From Novosphingopyxis iocasae (GTDB lineage: Bacteria > Pseudomonadota > Alphaproteobacteria > Sphingomonadales > Sphingomonadaceae), in contig NZ_CP060495.1 of NCBI RefSeq assembly GCF_014334095.1, forward strand, positions 2,852,501 through 2,916,500: a stretch of DNA of 64,000 nt. Reading direction: 5' to 3'. The notes beneath the pieces were generated by a model. It had not been told where the DNA came from. It saw nothing but the letters and a program-made list of their open reading frames with translations, and made no database searches. The position numbers were made by a program, and so were the translations under genes. Of the stretch, positions 24,907-33,113 are shown in pieces (position 1 is the first letter of the stretch; the number at the start of each line of letters is the position of its first letter).

Positions 24907-25467
24907 TCACCCTCGAGGATCTGCCCAGAGAGACCGGAGTTCTTCCTCGCTTTCGGCAAGGCGAGAAAGAAGGTCCGGTTCGCCATCTTCCAGCCAGGCG
25001 GTCGTGACCATTGCGAAGGCGGCGATGCCCGTTGTCGCCGCGAGCCGGGCGCGCAGATCGGTTTTCGCGCGCGCCTTCAACGCCTCGGTCATCGCGTCGA
25101 CCAGAACCGTCAGCTTGGCGGCCTCCCGCTCTTTCAGGGCCGGGTTGGCCGCGATTATCCGTTGGCGCGGTTGCGAGAAGGGACGGTTGGCCTCAAGCAG
25201 CGGCACGACGCTGCGAAACGCATGGAACAGGGCAGCAAGTTCGCCGGCGCTGCTCGGCGCCTCCGCAAGTCCCGCCTCCAGCGCCGCCAGCAACACGTTC
25301 TGCCCGTCGAACAACACCTCGCGCTTGTCGGGAAAGTGGCGGAAGAAGGTCCGCTCGGTCACTCCGGCACGCGCGGCGATTTGCGCAGCCGTCACCGTTT
25401 CGAACCCGTCGCTGGCAAACAGGTCGATCGCGGCCTGTTGCAAGCGCAGACGTGAATCACCAGCCAT
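24907..25467 (-). CDS. TetR-family regulator
   Basis: The 186-residue product shows RLRLQQAAIDLFASDGFE and the recognition helix region VTERTFFRHFPDKREVLF. It is divergent from the epimerase-like SDR at 25565. Two identical-type palindromes in the 97-bp gap are its likely operators. Confidence 0.9.
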   Translation of the reverse strand: MAGDSRLRLQQAAIDLFASDGFETVTAAQIAARAGVTERTFFRHFPDKREVLFDGQNVLLAALEAGLAEAPSSAGELAALFHAFRSVVPLLEANRPFSQPRQRIIAANPALKEREAAKLTVLVDAMTEALKARAKTDLRARLAATTGIAAFAMVTTAWLEDGEPDLLSRLAESEEELRSLWADPRG

Positions 25468-25482
25468 CCTACTTCATCCTCT

Positions 25483-25521
25483 TGTCAGTCACTGACATGA
25501 CGACTATGTCAGTAACTGACA
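25483..25521. promoter_or_regulatory. Two TetR operators, TGTCAGT-N-ACTGACA
   Basis: TGTCAGTCACTGACA (25483-25497) and TGTCAGTAACTGACA (25507-25521) are perfect 7+1+7 palindromes 24 bp apart centre to centre. The spacing puts two dimers roughly on one face of the helix. They lie between the TetR gene and the SDR gene and could control both promoters. Confidence 0.85.
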
Positions 25522-25564
25522 TATGGTGTAGCGGTTTTCGCTTCGCCGCTAAAGGAGAATGGTC

Positions 25565-26464
25565 ATGCGCGTTTTTCTTACAGGAGCCAGCGGCTGGATC
25601 GGCAGCCTGGTCGCCCAAGAATTGCTGGAAGGGGGCCATTCGGTCGTCGGTCTGGTCCGCTCGCCGGCCAAGGCGGAAACGGCGAAGGCGGCAGGGATCG
25701 AGCCGGTGATCGGGACGCTAGGGGACTTGGACATGCTGCGTGAATGCGCTTCCGAGGCCGATGGCGTGATCCACACGGCATTCGGCCTCGAGATTTCGCG
25801 GATCGACGAACTCGCCGCTGAAGACGCTGGAGCCATAGAAGCGTTTGGCGCAGCGTTCGGGGGTTCCACCCGCCCCATCGTTGTCACCGACGGGTTCATC
25901 CAGACCGACGGTAGCATGGCTTTCGAAAGCGATCGCCCGGCCATCAAACCTGATTTCCCCCGCGCATCGCAGCAGACGGCGTTCGCACTGGCCGAACGCG
26001 GCCTTCATGCCAGCGTCGTGCGCAATCCCCGATCCGTCCACGGCCATGGCGAAACGCATGGCTTCGTGCCTATGCTCGCTGCGGTGGCGCGGCAGAAAGG
26101 CTTCGCGGGCTATATCGGCGAGGGAGACAATCTATGGCCCGCCGTACACCGCCGCGACGCCGCACGGCTCTATCGCCTCGCCCTGGAACGCGGCGCGCGC
26201 GGCGAGGCGTATCACAACGTTGCCGAACAAGGCGTCCCCTACCGCGCTATCGCAGAAGCGATCGGTCGCCAAACCGGATTGCCCGCGCGCTCGTTAACGC
26301 CGGAAGAAGCCGAGGATCACTTCGGTCCGCTCGCCATGTGGGTCGGCAATAACGGCCCGGTTTCGAACGCATGGACCCGCGATACGCTTGGCTGGACGCC
26401 TACGCATCTCGGGATCGTCGCAGATATCGAACGGCCGGACTATTCACCCGCCAGATCTATATGA
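25565..26464 (+). CDS. NAD-dependent epimerase-like SDR oxidoreductase
   Basis: The 299-residue product is an extended SDR with MRVFLTGASGWIGSLVAQEL (GxxGxxG) and later VVRNPRSVHGHGETHGFV. ATG 25565 is preferred because AGGAG lies 7 nt upstream; ATG 25559 would be only 1 nt from it. Close relatives are annotated only as SDR oxidoreductases, sometimes with stress-inducible TetR partners. The 3' end overlaps the first bases of an integrase remnant. Confidence 0.88.
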   Translation: MRVFLTGASGWIGSLVAQELLEGGHSVVGLVRSPAKAETAKAAGIEPVIGTLGDLDMLRECASEADGVIHTAFGLEISRIDELAAEDAGAIEAFGAAFGGSTRPIVVTDGFIQTDGSMAFESDRPAIKPDFPRASQQTAFALAERGLHASVVRNPRSVHGHGETHGFVPMLAAVARQKGFAGYIGEGDNLWPAVHRRDAARLYRLALERGARGEAYHNVAEQGVPYRAIAEAIGRQTGLPARSLTPEEAEDHFGPLAMWVGNNGPVSNAWTRDTLGWTPTHLGIVADIERPDYSPARSI

Positions 26465-26698
26465 CCACTCGCCAGTATCCCCGCCTAATCGAAGCGTCGG
26501 TGACCGCCACCGGTTTGCGCAAATTTGAGTGTGGTACCCATTCGCCGCATCGGACGAAGCCGCGGTGATTTACTATGCCAAAGACAACATGCGCGCGATT
26601 CAGATACTCCTTGGACATCCGAGAAGCGAAAACTGCGCCCGCTCCCTGGCGTCACCGTCAAAGATGCACTGCTCGTGGCGGAGCAGACTGAAATCTGA
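26461..26698 (+). pseudogene. Remnant of a tyrosine recombinase (phage-type integrase), C-terminal end
   Basis: The pieces align by eye with the integrase C-terminus in three frames: MTTRQYPRLIEA, then CGTHSPHRTKP (normally YGTHSLRRTKA), then MRAIQILLGHPRSEN, then after a further frameshift GVTVKDALLVAEQTEI and a stop at 26696-26698. At least two frameshifts are needed. The HxxR arginine reads His, and the catalytic tyrosine of the usual VRYLG reads ARSLG. This is a dead fragment and marks an old integration scar. Confidence 0.8.
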
Positions 26699-26844
26699 AA
26701 AGAAAGCGGTCGACTTGGTAGCTTGATCGGCCGCTTTCAAGCGAGCACCGGCATGAACTGAGCGACCGATTATCGGGTGCCCCCCGTTTGGCACCTTTAA
26801 GAACGGAGATGGCGACAACTGTCACCGGCCGCACACTAACCCTA

Positions 26845-27453
26845 TCATCGCACTTGAGCCGAAGGCGAAGCCGGGCGCGCCCTGATCCCGGCCATTACCT
26901 CGTCCCTGATGCTAAGTAATTCGCGCTCGTCCGCGCCGTCGCGCGCCTGGATGGCCATGCCTTGCTGGACTGCCAGCAGGTAGGCAGCAAGGCGGCCTGC
27001 TTCGCGAGGCTCCAGCCAACGGCTCAGGCCGTCCGCAATCCGGCTTCGCAGATCCAAGCGGCGATCGCGCAATTCGCGGGCAAGCTCCTGCTGCACTGCT
27101 CCTCCCTCGACCAGGCCGGTGGAGATCATGCAGCCACGCTCGTCGGTAAGCACAGCCCTGATCGCTGCGGTCAGCAAGCCCGAAACAGCCTGTTCCAGAG
27201 TGTCGGCGCCGGCCATCCCATCGACCGCGCCCGGAAGCGCCGTGTAGCGATCGAGCGCTTCGCGATAGAGCCCCGCCTTGCTCCCGAAAGCTGCGTACAG
27301 GCTGGGTGGCGCGATGCCGATGGCACCAGTCAGGTCCGCTATCGAAACGCCTTCATATCCGTGACGCCGGAACAGCCGCATCGCGGTGTCCACGGCTTGA
27401 TCCCTATCAAAAGTGCGCGGGCCGGACCGTCGGCGGGTGGGCGGTTTATCCAT
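26845..27453 (-). CDS. TetR-family regulator of the epoxide-hydrolase-like gene
   Basis: The 202-residue product starts MDKPPTRRRSGPRTFDRDQA, followed by HTH segments (RLFRRHGYEGVSIADLT, PPSLYAAFGSKAGLYREAL). ATG 27453 is used; a frame from 27489 adds 12 residues across the operator. One of two identical operator-like palindromes overlaps this start codon, which implies autorepression. It is divergent from the alpha/beta hydrolase at 27531. Confidence 0.88.
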   Translation of the reverse strand: MDKPPTRRRSGPRTFDRDQAVDTAMRLFRRHGYEGVSIADLTGAIGIAPPSLYAAFGSKAGLYREALDRYTALPGAVDGMAGADTLEQAVSGLLTAAIRAVLTDERGCMISTGLVEGGAVQQELARELRDRRLDLRSRIADGLSRWLEPREAGRLAAYLLAVQQGMAIQARDGADERELLSIRDEVMAGIRARPASPSAQVR

Positions 27454-27513
27454 AGCGATCACTAAACACAGCTTGACGCCAGAGGGCAACGGCTTAGTTT
27501 GTAGCGATCACTA
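27453..27513. promoter_or_regulatory. Paired operators TAGCGATCACTA
   Basis: TAGCGATCACTA occurs at 27453-27464 and again at 27502-27513 in the same orientation. It is an imperfect palindrome (TAG-N-GATC-N-CTA). One copy covers the TetR start and the other lies 17 bp before the start of the hydrolase gene. They are likely TetR sites controlling both genes. Confidence 0.8.
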
Positions 27514-27530
27514 AAGATAGGAGTTCGCAT

Positions 27531-28472
27531 ATGACTTCATTGCCCTTCCCGACCCTCGAGGGGTTTGGCTCAGTTCGCGACGTACCGGCGTTGCCGGACG
27601 GCTTTACCGATGTTTTCGAAAGCTATTCGGTGCCCACTGGCGAGATCGCGCTGCATGCGGTGATCGGGGGCGAAGGTCCGCCGCTCCTTCTGCTCGGCGG
27701 ATGGCCGCAGAACTGGTACATCTGGCGCGATGTGATGCTTCCGCTTGCGGAAGACTTCACTCTTGTTGTGCCCGATCCCCGTGGACTCGGGATCTCGGAC
27801 AAACCGGAGGGTGGTTACGACAAGGGCACAATCGGTCAGGACCTGTTCGGCCTGATGACGGCGCTCGGCCATGAACGGTTTGCGATGGTCGGCCACGATT
27901 GCGGCATGTGGGTCGGCTACGCAATGGCGGCGGACCAGCCGGAGCGGATCGAGCGGATCGCGCTCGGCGAAGCCATCATCCCGGGTGTCGCCGAATCACC
28001 TCCGCTGATCCCGGACGAGCGTCCGCTCAACGACTTCCTGTGGCACAACAATTTCTGCCGGGTGCGCGGCGTGACCGAAGAGTTGGTGGTCGGCCGGGAG
28101 GAGATCTTTTTCGACTATCAGTTCACCAAGATCCCCGTTCCCAATCCCATCCCAGCCGAGGTGCGAGCCTTCTACATCGACCTCATCAAGCAGGATCGCC
28201 GCACCCTGACCGCCAGCTTCGATTATTATCGCGCGATCGACGAGGACATCCCGGCGAACCACAAACGAATGGAGAGCAAGCTGCAGATGCCGGTTCTAGG
28301 CTTTGCAGGAGAGTTGGCCTGCGCGGCTGCGGTGGAAGAGCAGCTGAGGCAGGTGGCTGATCACGTGGCTTGCGCCATCATTCCCGATTGCGGGCATTTC
28401 GTACCGGAAGAGATGCCGCAAGCGCTTCTCGAGCTGCTGACGCCCTTCCTGGAGCCATATCGATCGCGCTGA
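27531..28472 (+). CDS. Epoxide-hydrolase-like alpha/beta hydrolase
   Basis: The 313-residue product has the oxyanion segment LLLGGWPQNWYIWR and the nucleophile elbow GHDCG, where aspartate is the nucleophile as in epoxide hydrolases and haloalkane dehalogenases. It also has a cap-domain DYYRA tyrosine region and the catalytic histidine in DCGHFVPEE. The first G of GGWP is usually H. Epoxide opening is the best guess but dehalogenation is possible. It is divergent from a TetR gene with shared operators. Confidence 0.85.
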   Translation: MTSLPFPTLEGFGSVRDVPALPDGFTDVFESYSVPTGEIALHAVIGGEGPPLLLLGGWPQNWYIWRDVMLPLAEDFTLVVPDPRGLGISDKPEGGYDKGTIGQDLFGLMTALGHERFAMVGHDCGMWVGYAMAADQPERIERIALGEAIIPGVAESPPLIPDERPLNDFLWHNNFCRVRGVTEELVVGREEIFFDYQFTKIPVPNPIPAEVRAFYIDLIKQDRRTLTASFDYYRAIDEDIPANHKRMESKLQMPVLGFAGELACAAAVEEQLRQVADHVACAIIPDCGHFVPEEMPQALLELLTPFLEPYRSR

Positions 28473-28519
28473 GGTCCCGGAAAGCGGATGCAGACACCTC
28501 TTGACCCGAACAGGATCAC

Positions 28520-28536
28520 GTATCATATCAAGATAC
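28520..28536. promoter_or_regulatory. Inverted repeat touching the Rrf2 start codon
   Basis: GTATC, 7-nt spacer, GATAC lies directly before ATG 28537, with no separate ribosome site visible. It is likely an autoregulatory site of the Rrf2 protein. Confidence 0.45.
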
Positions 28537-29001
28537 ATGAAATGCGATAGCAGATTATCCGGCGTACTCCATGTACTGCTGCATATGGCCGAAATGGATC
28601 GTCCGGTAACTTCCGAGACCATGGCGGCGATCATGGGGAGCAACCCGGCTACGATGCGGCGCACGATGGCGGGCCTACGCAAGGCGGGGTTTGTCAGATC
28701 CGAAAAGGGCCACGGAGGTGGCTGGTCGATCGAGCGGCCACTTTCGGACGTCACGCTGCGTGACATCTACACATGGTTGGATAGCCCCGAACTCTTCGCG
28801 ATGGGCAACCGAACCGATGCGCCGGGATGCCTGGTCGAAGAGGCCGTCAACGAGGCGCTGGGCAGCGCTTACGACGAGGCGCGAAGCGTGCTGCTCGACC
28901 GTTTCGACAGCGTAACGTTAGCTCAGCTGAGCTACGACTTCCATCGCCGCATGAGCGCACGTGCCCATGGTTCCGATCAGGAGATTACAAATGAACTATG
29001 A
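28537..29001 (+). CDS. Rrf2-family transcriptional regulator without Fe-S cysteines
   Basis: The 154-residue product has a winged helix (SETMAAIMGSNPATMRRTMA, then GGGWSIERPLSDVTLRDIY). Only one cysteine follows (TDAPGCLVEE), so it cannot hold the IscR-type cluster and resembles the YwnA/CymR-like branch. It is first in an operon: its 3' end overlaps the flavoprotein gene start by 11 nt. Confidence 0.88.
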   Translation: MKCDSRLSGVLHVLLHMAEMDRPVTSETMAAIMGSNPATMRRTMAGLRKAGFVRSEKGHGGGWSIERPLSDVTLRDIYTWLDSPELFAMGNRTDAPGCLVEEAVNEALGSAYDEARSVLLDRFDSVTLAQLSYDFHRRMSARAHGSDQEITNEL

Positions 29002-29911
29002 TGCCGTCGTCATCGGGGGGAGCTATGCAGGTCTGTCGGCGGCGATGCAGATCGCCCGTGGGCGCCGATCGGTATGCGTCCTCGACACGGGCGAGCCGCG
29101 CAACCGGTTCGCGGACGCCTCGCACGGTTTCTTCGGCCAGGACGGTGCAGCGCCCGAGGCCATGATCGTCAACGCCCGCGACCAGCTCGCAGCCTATCCA
29201 ACCGTTCGCATGATCGCCCACATGGCGTGCGATGCGACACGGGTCGATGGCGGTTTCGAGGTGACGCTTGCAAGTGGTGGAGCGCTCACAGGAAGAAAAC
29301 TGGTGCTGGCGTTCGGGATTTCCGACGTGCTTCCCGCAATTTCGGGCCTGTCCGAACGGTGGGGCGATAGCGTGCTGCACTGCCCCTATTGCCATGGATA
29401 CGAATATCGGGACGGTAGGCTCGGTGTGCTGTGGACTGCACCCCTGTCGGCGCATCAGGCGGCGCTGATTGCCGATTGGGGAGCGACGACGCTCTATCTG
29501 AACGGCAACCCTCATCCCGAGGGGGATGCGCGGACGCTTCTCGACCGGCGCGGGGTATCGATCGAAGCCGCCTCGATACAGGAGCTGCGGGGCAAGGACC
29601 GCACGCTGACATCGTTGCTGCTCGACGACGGCCGCGAGGCAGCGATCGATGCGCTGTTTCTCGCGCCGCGCTCGAAGCTCAACAGTCCGATCGCCGAACG
29701 GCTCGGCTGCGCGCTCGACGACGGACCCTTCGGCCCGATGGTCCGGACCGATGCCGCCCAGCTCACCAGCGAACCCGGCGTATACGCAGCCGGCGACATC
29801 GCCCGCGCGCCCCATAATGCGAGCTGGGCTTCGGCCGACGGCGTGACCGCGGGCATCTCGCTCCACCAGTCGCTGGTATTCGAGCCATCCATGGCCGGAG
29901 CCGCCGCATGA
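28991..29911 (+). CDS. Thioredoxin-reductase-like FAD/NAD(P) oxidoreductase
   Basis: The 306-residue product starts MNYDAVVIGGSYAGLSAAMQ with the FAD Rossmann motif after an AGGAG site at 28980-28984. It has a CxxC redox motif in LHCPYCHGYEYRDG and the second FAD motif GVYAAGDIARAP. This places it with thioredoxin-reductase-fold enzymes of low-molecular-weight type; the NADPH-binding domain is present but divergent. It lies between the Rrf2 gene and a GST gene, with overlaps at both ends, suggesting a thiol-stress operon. Confidence 0.9.
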   Translation: MNYDAVVIGGSYAGLSAAMQIARGRRSVCVLDTGEPRNRFADASHGFFGQDGAAPEAMIVNARDQLAAYPTVRMIAHMACDATRVDGGFEVTLASGGALTGRKLVLAFGISDVLPAISGLSERWGDSVLHCPYCHGYEYRDGRLGVLWTAPLSAHQAALIADWGATTLYLNGNPHPEGDARTLLDRRGVSIEAASIQELRGKDRTLTSLLLDDGREAAIDALFLAPRSKLNSPIAERLGCALDDGPFGPMVRTDAAQLTSEPGVYAAGDIARAPHNASWASADGVTAGISLHQSLVFEPSMAGAAA

Positions 29912-30597
29912 GCATGACCCTCTACGAACTGGAATGGGGCCTCTATCCTCGCCGCGTCGGCATCTATCTCGCCGAAAAGGGGGTCGCGGATATCGACCGG
30001 ATCGCGTTCGATATCTCGGCTGGATGGCCGCCCCCCGAACTGGAGCGACTGAGCCCGCTCGCGACCGTTCCGATCTTGCGGACCGAAGACGGCACGCTGG
30101 TCCGCTCCTCGATCGCTATCCTCGAATATCTGGAAGAGCGCTACCCTTCGCCTGACATGCTGGGCGCGACGCCGGAACTGCGCGCGCGGACGCGCGAACT
30201 GGTCGCGGTCATCGACGAGGCCGCGCTGCAATTCGGGATCTGGTGCCACAAGGGCAGTCCGGCATTCGCAGGACGCGAGGAACAAAGCCGGGAAGCTGCA
30301 ACCATTGCGGCGGATGCCTATTACGGTCGCCTGCGTCTGCTTGACACGCTGGCAAGCGAAACCGCCGGCACGTTCCTCGCTGGTGACGGGGTAACCATCG
30401 CCGATTGCATCGCCATGGCCACGCTTCAGTTTGCCGAAAAACTCTATGGCGTTCCCCTGCCTGAAGGCTGCGCTGTTCTACGCGACTGGTACGATATGTT
30501 CAGCAATCGCGCGAGCGCCGCAGCGCCGTCCTACCCAAAGCCGCTCCTCGCGGTCGCCCAGGGTTTGCCGAACGCCTGTCCACCGACTTTGCTGTAG
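29908..30597 (+). CDS. Glutathione S-transferase family protein
   Basis: The 229-residue product has a thioredoxin-fold N-terminal domain (LYELEWGLYPRRVGIYLAEK, then ATVPILRTEDGTLVRSSIAI, the cis-Pro and Glu/Ser glutathione-binding signature). A helical C-terminal domain follows (GDGVTIADCIAMATLQF). It overlaps the flavoprotein stop by 4 nt. It probably conjugates or reduces an electrophile with glutathione; the substrate is unknown. Confidence 0.9.
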   Translation: MSMTLYELEWGLYPRRVGIYLAEKGVADIDRIAFDISAGWPPPELERLSPLATVPILRTEDGTLVRSSIAILEYLEERYPSPDMLGATPELRARTRELVAVIDEAALQFGIWCHKGSPAFAGREEQSREAATIAADAYYGRLRLLDTLASETAGTFLAGDGVTIADCIAMATLQFAEKLYGVPLPEGCAVLRDWYDMFSNRASAAAPSYPKPLLAVAQGLPNACPPTLL

Positions 30598-30636
30598 CGT
30601 CGCTCACGGCGTCATTTCTTGTCACCCGATCAGGTA

Positions 30637-31533
30637 TCAAAGTGGCATCAATATACTCTCGCTGTTTTGCAAGCGCAGGATGTCTTGTCTTGGTGGGGCG
30701 CCGAACAGTCTGGAGTATTCGCGGCTGAACTGTGAGGGGCTGTCGTAGCCAACTGCGAACCCAGCTGACCCTGCGCTCACCCCTTCCGAAAGCATGAGCC
30801 GCCGCGCTTCCTGAAGCCGCAACTGCTTCTGGTATTCGAGGGGCGTCATCTGCGTGACCGCCTTGAAATGCGCATGGAGCGAGGAGGGGCTCATGCCCGC
30901 CGCCGCAGCGATCTCGTCGATACGCAAGCATTGATCGAAAGCGGAGCGGATTGTGCTGATGGCCCGGCTCACTTGACTGAGGTGACTGTCGGCCACCGCC
31001 ATATAACGCAATGTCGGCCCATGCGGTCCTGTCAGTAGGCGGTAAAGAATTTCACGCTCGATCAATGGAGCCAAGGCAGGGATTCCTTCCGGACGATCGA
31101 GCAGCCGCACCAGTCGACACGCGGCATCCACCAAATCGTCGTCACTGCGATAGACGGCCAGTGCCGGCTGGTTGGCTTTTGGCGCCCGTTCGCCCTCCTC
31201 CATAATGAGGTCAGCCAATGTGGATTGATCGATGTCGATTTTCGCACAAAGGTAGGGCGCTTCGGAACTGGCCTGCGTCACGTGCCCTACCAATGGCAAG
31301 TCCAGCGACACCAAGAGATAATGCTCAGCGTCATAGGTCAGGCACTGATCGGCAAGCGATACACGCTTCGAACCTTGGGCGATCAGGCAAAGCGAGGCTT
31401 CGTAAACCGTGGGCAGCGGCATTGTCGGCTCGTCAGCGCGAAACAGGGACAACCGCGAGATTGCCGTATCGGCCATCCCCGTGCGGGCAACATGCCGCGC
31501 GATCTGTGCAGCCAGTTCGGAATGCTTGTACAT
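30637..31533 (-). CDS. AraC-family regulator (AraC N-terminal cupin type)
   Basis: The 298-residue product has an effector domain of the AraC_N type (LPTVYEASLCLIAQGSKRVS, LLVSLDLPLVGHVTQASSEA) and two C-terminal HTHs (CLRIDEIAAAAGMSPSSLHA, GFAVGYDSPSQFSREYSRLF). ATG 31533 is chosen for its AAGGCGGGG site; the 31602 frame is a read-in. It is divergent from the SDR gene at 31683, the usual arrangement for this subfamily, which often controls such an SDR or aldo/keto reductase. Confidence 0.88.
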   Translation of the reverse strand: MYKHSELAAQIARHVARTGMADTAISRLSLFRADEPTMPLPTVYEASLCLIAQGSKRVSLADQCLTYDAEHYLLVSLDLPLVGHVTQASSEAPYLCAKIDIDQSTLADLIMEEGERAPKANQPALAVYRSDDDLVDAACRLVRLLDRPEGIPALAPLIEREILYRLLTGPHGPTLRYMAVADSHLSQVSRAISTIRSAFDQCLRIDEIAAAAGMSPSSLHAHFKAVTQMTPLEYQKQLRLQEARRLMLSEGVSAGSAGFAVGYDSPSQFSREYSRLFGAPPRQDILRLQNSESILMPL

Positions 31534-31682
31534 TACCCCGCCTTGCCATTGCCCAGAGCCAATTCGCAATCCGTCGAGGTTAAATTCTGGAGGATCGTGC
31601 AAGGGTTTCGGCGGATCGAGATCACGCCCTCCTGACCATCGTCCTATCTGTCGTGCAACCAGGCAGAATGAAAGGAACTGGC

Positions 31683-32408
31683 ATGAGTAAGACCATCGAT
31701 AAGACCGTGCTGATTACCGGCGCATCAAGCGGGATCGGCGAGGCAACCGTGAGAGAACTGGCCGAGACGGGCGCGAAGCTGTTTATCGGCGCGCGGCGCA
31801 CCGATCGCCTGGAAAGGCTCACGGAAGAATTGGGCGAGGTTGTGGCGTGGCAATCGCTGGACGTGACGGATGCCGAGAACTTTCAGGCTTTCGTTGCGGC
31901 GGCGCAGAAACGCTTCGGAAGCGTCGACGTGCTCATCAACAATGCCGGCGTCATGCCACTCTCACCCCTTGCTGCGCTGAAACAGGATGAGTGGTCTCGA
32001 ATGATCGACGTCAACATTCGCGGCGTGCTGAACGGGATCGCGGCGGTCCTGCCTGGCTTCATCGCTCAACGCTCCGGGCATGTGGTCAATGTGGCCTCGA
32101 TAGCGGCGCATCTCGTGATGCCAAGCGCGGCGGTCTATTGTGCAACCAAATACGCGGTGTGGGCACTCACGGAAGGACTTCGGCAGGAGCACGACGATAT
32201 TCGCACCACGATTATCTCGCCAGGTGTCGTAGAGACAGAGCTGGGCAACGACATAACCGATCCGCAGATTGCATCCGCGCTGACCGCTTGGAGGGAAAAA
32301 TCGCTGACGCCGGATGCCATTGCAAGGGCGATCCGTTATGCTCTGGAACAACCGGAGGGTGTCGACATCAACGAGGTAATCGTGCGCCCGACTGCAGCTG
32401 GAATGTAG
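31683..32408 (+). CDS. Classical SDR oxidoreductase
   Basis: The 241-residue product has TVLITGASSGIGEATVREL (cofactor motif), NNAG, the catalytic Ser near VVNVASIAA and YxxxK (AAVYCATKYAVWALTE). AAGGA lies upstream of ATG 31683. It is an NADP(H)-dependent alcohol or carbonyl oxidoreductase of the YdfG-like group, presumably under the divergent AraC protein. A long-loop hairpin follows its stop. Confidence 0.9.
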   Translation: MSKTIDKTVLITGASSGIGEATVRELAETGAKLFIGARRTDRLERLTEELGEVVAWQSLDVTDAENFQAFVAAAQKRFGSVDVLINNAGVMPLSPLAALKQDEWSRMIDVNIRGVLNGIAAVLPGFIAQRSGHVVNVASIAAHLVMPSAAVYCATKYAVWALTEGLRQEHDDIRTTIISPGVVETELGNDITDPQIASALTAWREKSLTPDAIARAIRYALEQPEGVDINEVIVRPTAAGM

Positions 32409-32419
32409 CTTGATACCTC

Positions 32420-32460
32420 AGGAGCGCCGAGTTTGGTTAAGCGCCGATGTTGGCGCTCCT
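32420..32460 (+). terminator. Stem-loop after the SDR gene
   Basis: AGGAGCGCC and GGCGCTCCT form a perfect 9-bp stem around a 23-nt loop, 11 nt after the SDR stop. No T-run follows, so termination is only probable. Confidence 0.5.
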
Positions 32461-32839
32461 AGACCTCTGAACCTATTCCAGATAGCCGGGGATGTCAGCT
32501 TTGGTAGGCATCCCACTCAGAAGCTGTGATTCCGCTAACGGCCCAATTCTTGTCTATCGGTTTCGAGCCCCAATCTCATACATCCAAAGTCACCGATCTG
32601 GTCCCGTAACCTGACATCCGTTCAAGCCGATTGGCTCGGCAAGAGTGGGTGGAAGGCGAAACGGCTGCTTCGGCTGGCGGACCACGGCACATGCGTGTTA
32701 GTAGTCGGTTTCGTCGAGAGCCCCACGCTGCTCCAGCCCAGAGGCATATGGTGACTACGAACGGCGCGAAATCGCGCGAACCATTCATTGCTTCAGGTCT
32801 GTTGGGCCAAAAACCCAGTTGAGATAGTCCCCGAGCCGT

Positions 32840-33023
32840 ATACCGCCTTGCTCGTGCCCGCGTCGAGATCGCGGCTGGGATGCAGAACTGGAATCGTGCG
32901 AAGCCGCACTCGGCATTTGGCTACGCACCCCGGCTGCGATCGCCGCCGAGCTTGAGCCGCGTTGATGCGTAAAACAACGGCCCCGCTCTGATTCCAGCTG
33001 GGGAAACCTGGGGGGCACGTCAA
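32840..33023 (+). pseudogene. IS3-family transposase (OrfB) 3' remnant and terminal end
   Basis: The + strand reads LARARVEIAAGMQNWNRA and then KPHSAFGYA, the familiar end of IS3 OrfB (RPHSALGYATP), followed by a one-base frameshift and PAAIAAELEPR with a stop. The DNA after it (CAGCTGGGGAAACCTGGGGG, then CACGTCA) resembles an IS3 right end. The rest of the transposase is missing. The remainder of the ~700-bp gap between 32409 and 33113 holds nothing else I recognise. Confidence 0.7.
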
Positions 33024-33113
33024 ATGGTCAGGCTAGCCCTACCAGCAAGTTAATTTCATGCTGTGAGTACCAGCCCTTGCAACTAAACAGGAATTTCGGA
33101 TTGATCCCATGGA

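Noticed and set aside
32785-33018. Minus-strand hypothetical gene in the gap before dctD
   Set aside because: The + strand of the same bases reads as an IS3 OrfB remnant with an IS-like end, which explains the DNA better.
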